From: Alphaproteobacteria bacterium
GTDB lineage: Bacteria > Pseudomonadota > Alphaproteobacteria > JAAXGF01
Reading direction: 5' to 3'
DNA: 5,336 nucleotides
Assembly (NCBI GenBank): GCA_012267605.1
Contig: JAAXGF010000374.1
Coordinates: forward strand, 1 to 5,336
A model generated the notes under the pieces. It had not been told where the DNA came from and searched no databases. It was given only the letters and a program-made list of their open reading frames with translations. The position numbers and the translations under genes are program-made. Positions 4,859 to 5,336 of the stretch are shown piece by piece (position 1 is the stretch's first letter; each line of letters opens with the position of its first letter).

Positions 4859-5336
4859 TTAAAACTCTAAATCATCGTCTTCAGATTTTGGCCGCTCTGG
4901 CTCACGTTTCTTCTCGTCAATCTGGCAGATGAAGTGGTTGACAATGCGACGCGTGGCCATCGAAAGGCTAGCCCCAGCCCTTTCAGCCAACATGTTGAGA
5001 TACTTTACTTGGTGTCGGCGGAGATATAGTTTTTTCCGAACCCATTCCCGACCCCTCGTGTCCGGAGGGTGGTTTGCGTACATGGCGGCTAGTCCTTCGG
5101 TCAAATTTGACTGTAAATCCGATGGCGCAACTAGGTCGACCTCGGTTGCTTTGCTCTGGGTGACAATTTCATCGACGATCCGTCGAACCACATGGAGACC
5201 TCTAAATACTCTGATTTCTGATGAATTTGATCCTGGCGACGTCGGTTGTTCGTCCGGTCTTGCGGTCGGCTTGGCGATTTTCTGGAATTTGGGATCGTTA
5301 CGGGGTGAATTTCGGTTATCCGGGCGCACTTCGGGC
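4859..5336 (-). CDS. Ribbon-helix-helix-like DNA-binding protein (5' end probably beyond the window)
   Basis: The frame is open to the right edge. A GTG at 5329 would give 156 residues, but no ribosome site is visible in the seven bases left, so the true start may lie outside. Numbering below is from that GTG. Residues 1-37 are polar, Pro/Asn-rich and probably disordered. Residues 38-98 form a predicted helical segment that I do not recognise (VVRRIVDEIVTQSKATEVDL...). Residues 99-134 fit a ribbon-helix-helix: strand KLYLRRH, helix QVKYLNMLAERAG, then SLSMATRRIVNHFI. Residues 139-156 are a charged tail ending in EDDDLEF. RHH proteins bind DNA as dimers, as transcription factors, antitoxins or partition proteins. 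No toxin or ParA is visible downstream. The gene is convergent with the winged-helix gene, 89 bases away. Confidence 0.55.
   Translation of the reverse strand, partial: PEVRPDNRNSPRNDPKFQKIAKPTARPDEQPTSPGSNSSEIRVFRGLHVVRRIVDEIVTQSKATEVDLVAPSDLQSNLTEGLAAMYANHPPDTRGREWVRKKLYLRRHQVKYLNMLAERAGASLSMATRRIVNHFICQIDEKKREPERPKSEDDDLEF

Overview
The window reads as chromosomal DNA from a Gram-negative proteobacterium. An alphaproteobacterium, perhaps Rhodospirillales-like, is my best guess. The reasons are the NlpI/Sel1-style TPR protein with its paired cysteines, the short SlyD-type FKBP, the Shine-Dalgarno sites and the high GC of the left part. No rRNA, tRNA, CRISPR array, transposase or recognisable origin is visible. 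The taxonomic guess is inference only.

Left block (1-1968, minus strand). Transcription runs right to left through an ankyrin-repeat lipoprotein (1144-1968), a SlyD-like FKBP prolyl isomerase (630-1109) and a secreted TPR protein cut by the left edge (1-507). The first two are 34 bases apart and probably share a transcript. The TPR gene lies about 120 bases further on and may have its own promoter. The FKBP gene seems to carry a one-base deletion close to its 3' end: the usual C-terminus and a stop are still present in the neighbouring frame.

Middle block (1969-2881). A divergent promoter region of about 130 bases separates the lipoprotein gene from a plus-strand gene for an exported four-EF-hand protein (2101-2805). 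Its two EF-hand pairs are separated by a very methionine-rich linker containing a 21-residue tandem repeat.

Right block (2882-5336). Two divergent genes share a 270-base intergenic region with several small dyads. The minus-strand gene (2882-4009) encodes an N-terminal hydrophobic segment, a winged-helix domain and a C-terminal DUF4202 domain. The plus-strand gene (4284-4769) encodes a signal-peptide-like segment followed by a related winged-helix domain and nothing else. Their winged-helix regions align without gaps over about 50 residues and share cysteine positions. This pair is the most novel part of the window. The plus-strand gene begins in a 19-base near-perfect tandem duplication that creates a five-codon mini-ORF just ahead of the proposed start. 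The window ends in a minus-strand gene for a ribbon-helix-helix-like protein that runs off the right edge. The right end is visibly less GC-rich than the left (29 of 60 bases at 4501-4560 against 41 of 60 at 961-1020), which suggests a different history.

Five of the seven genes appear to encode exported or envelope proteins (TPR, ankyrin lipoprotein, EF-hand and both winged-helix proteins). The gaps at 2806-2881 and 4770-4858 lie between convergent genes, and I see no convincing terminator in either. No gap between called genes exceeds 300 bases.
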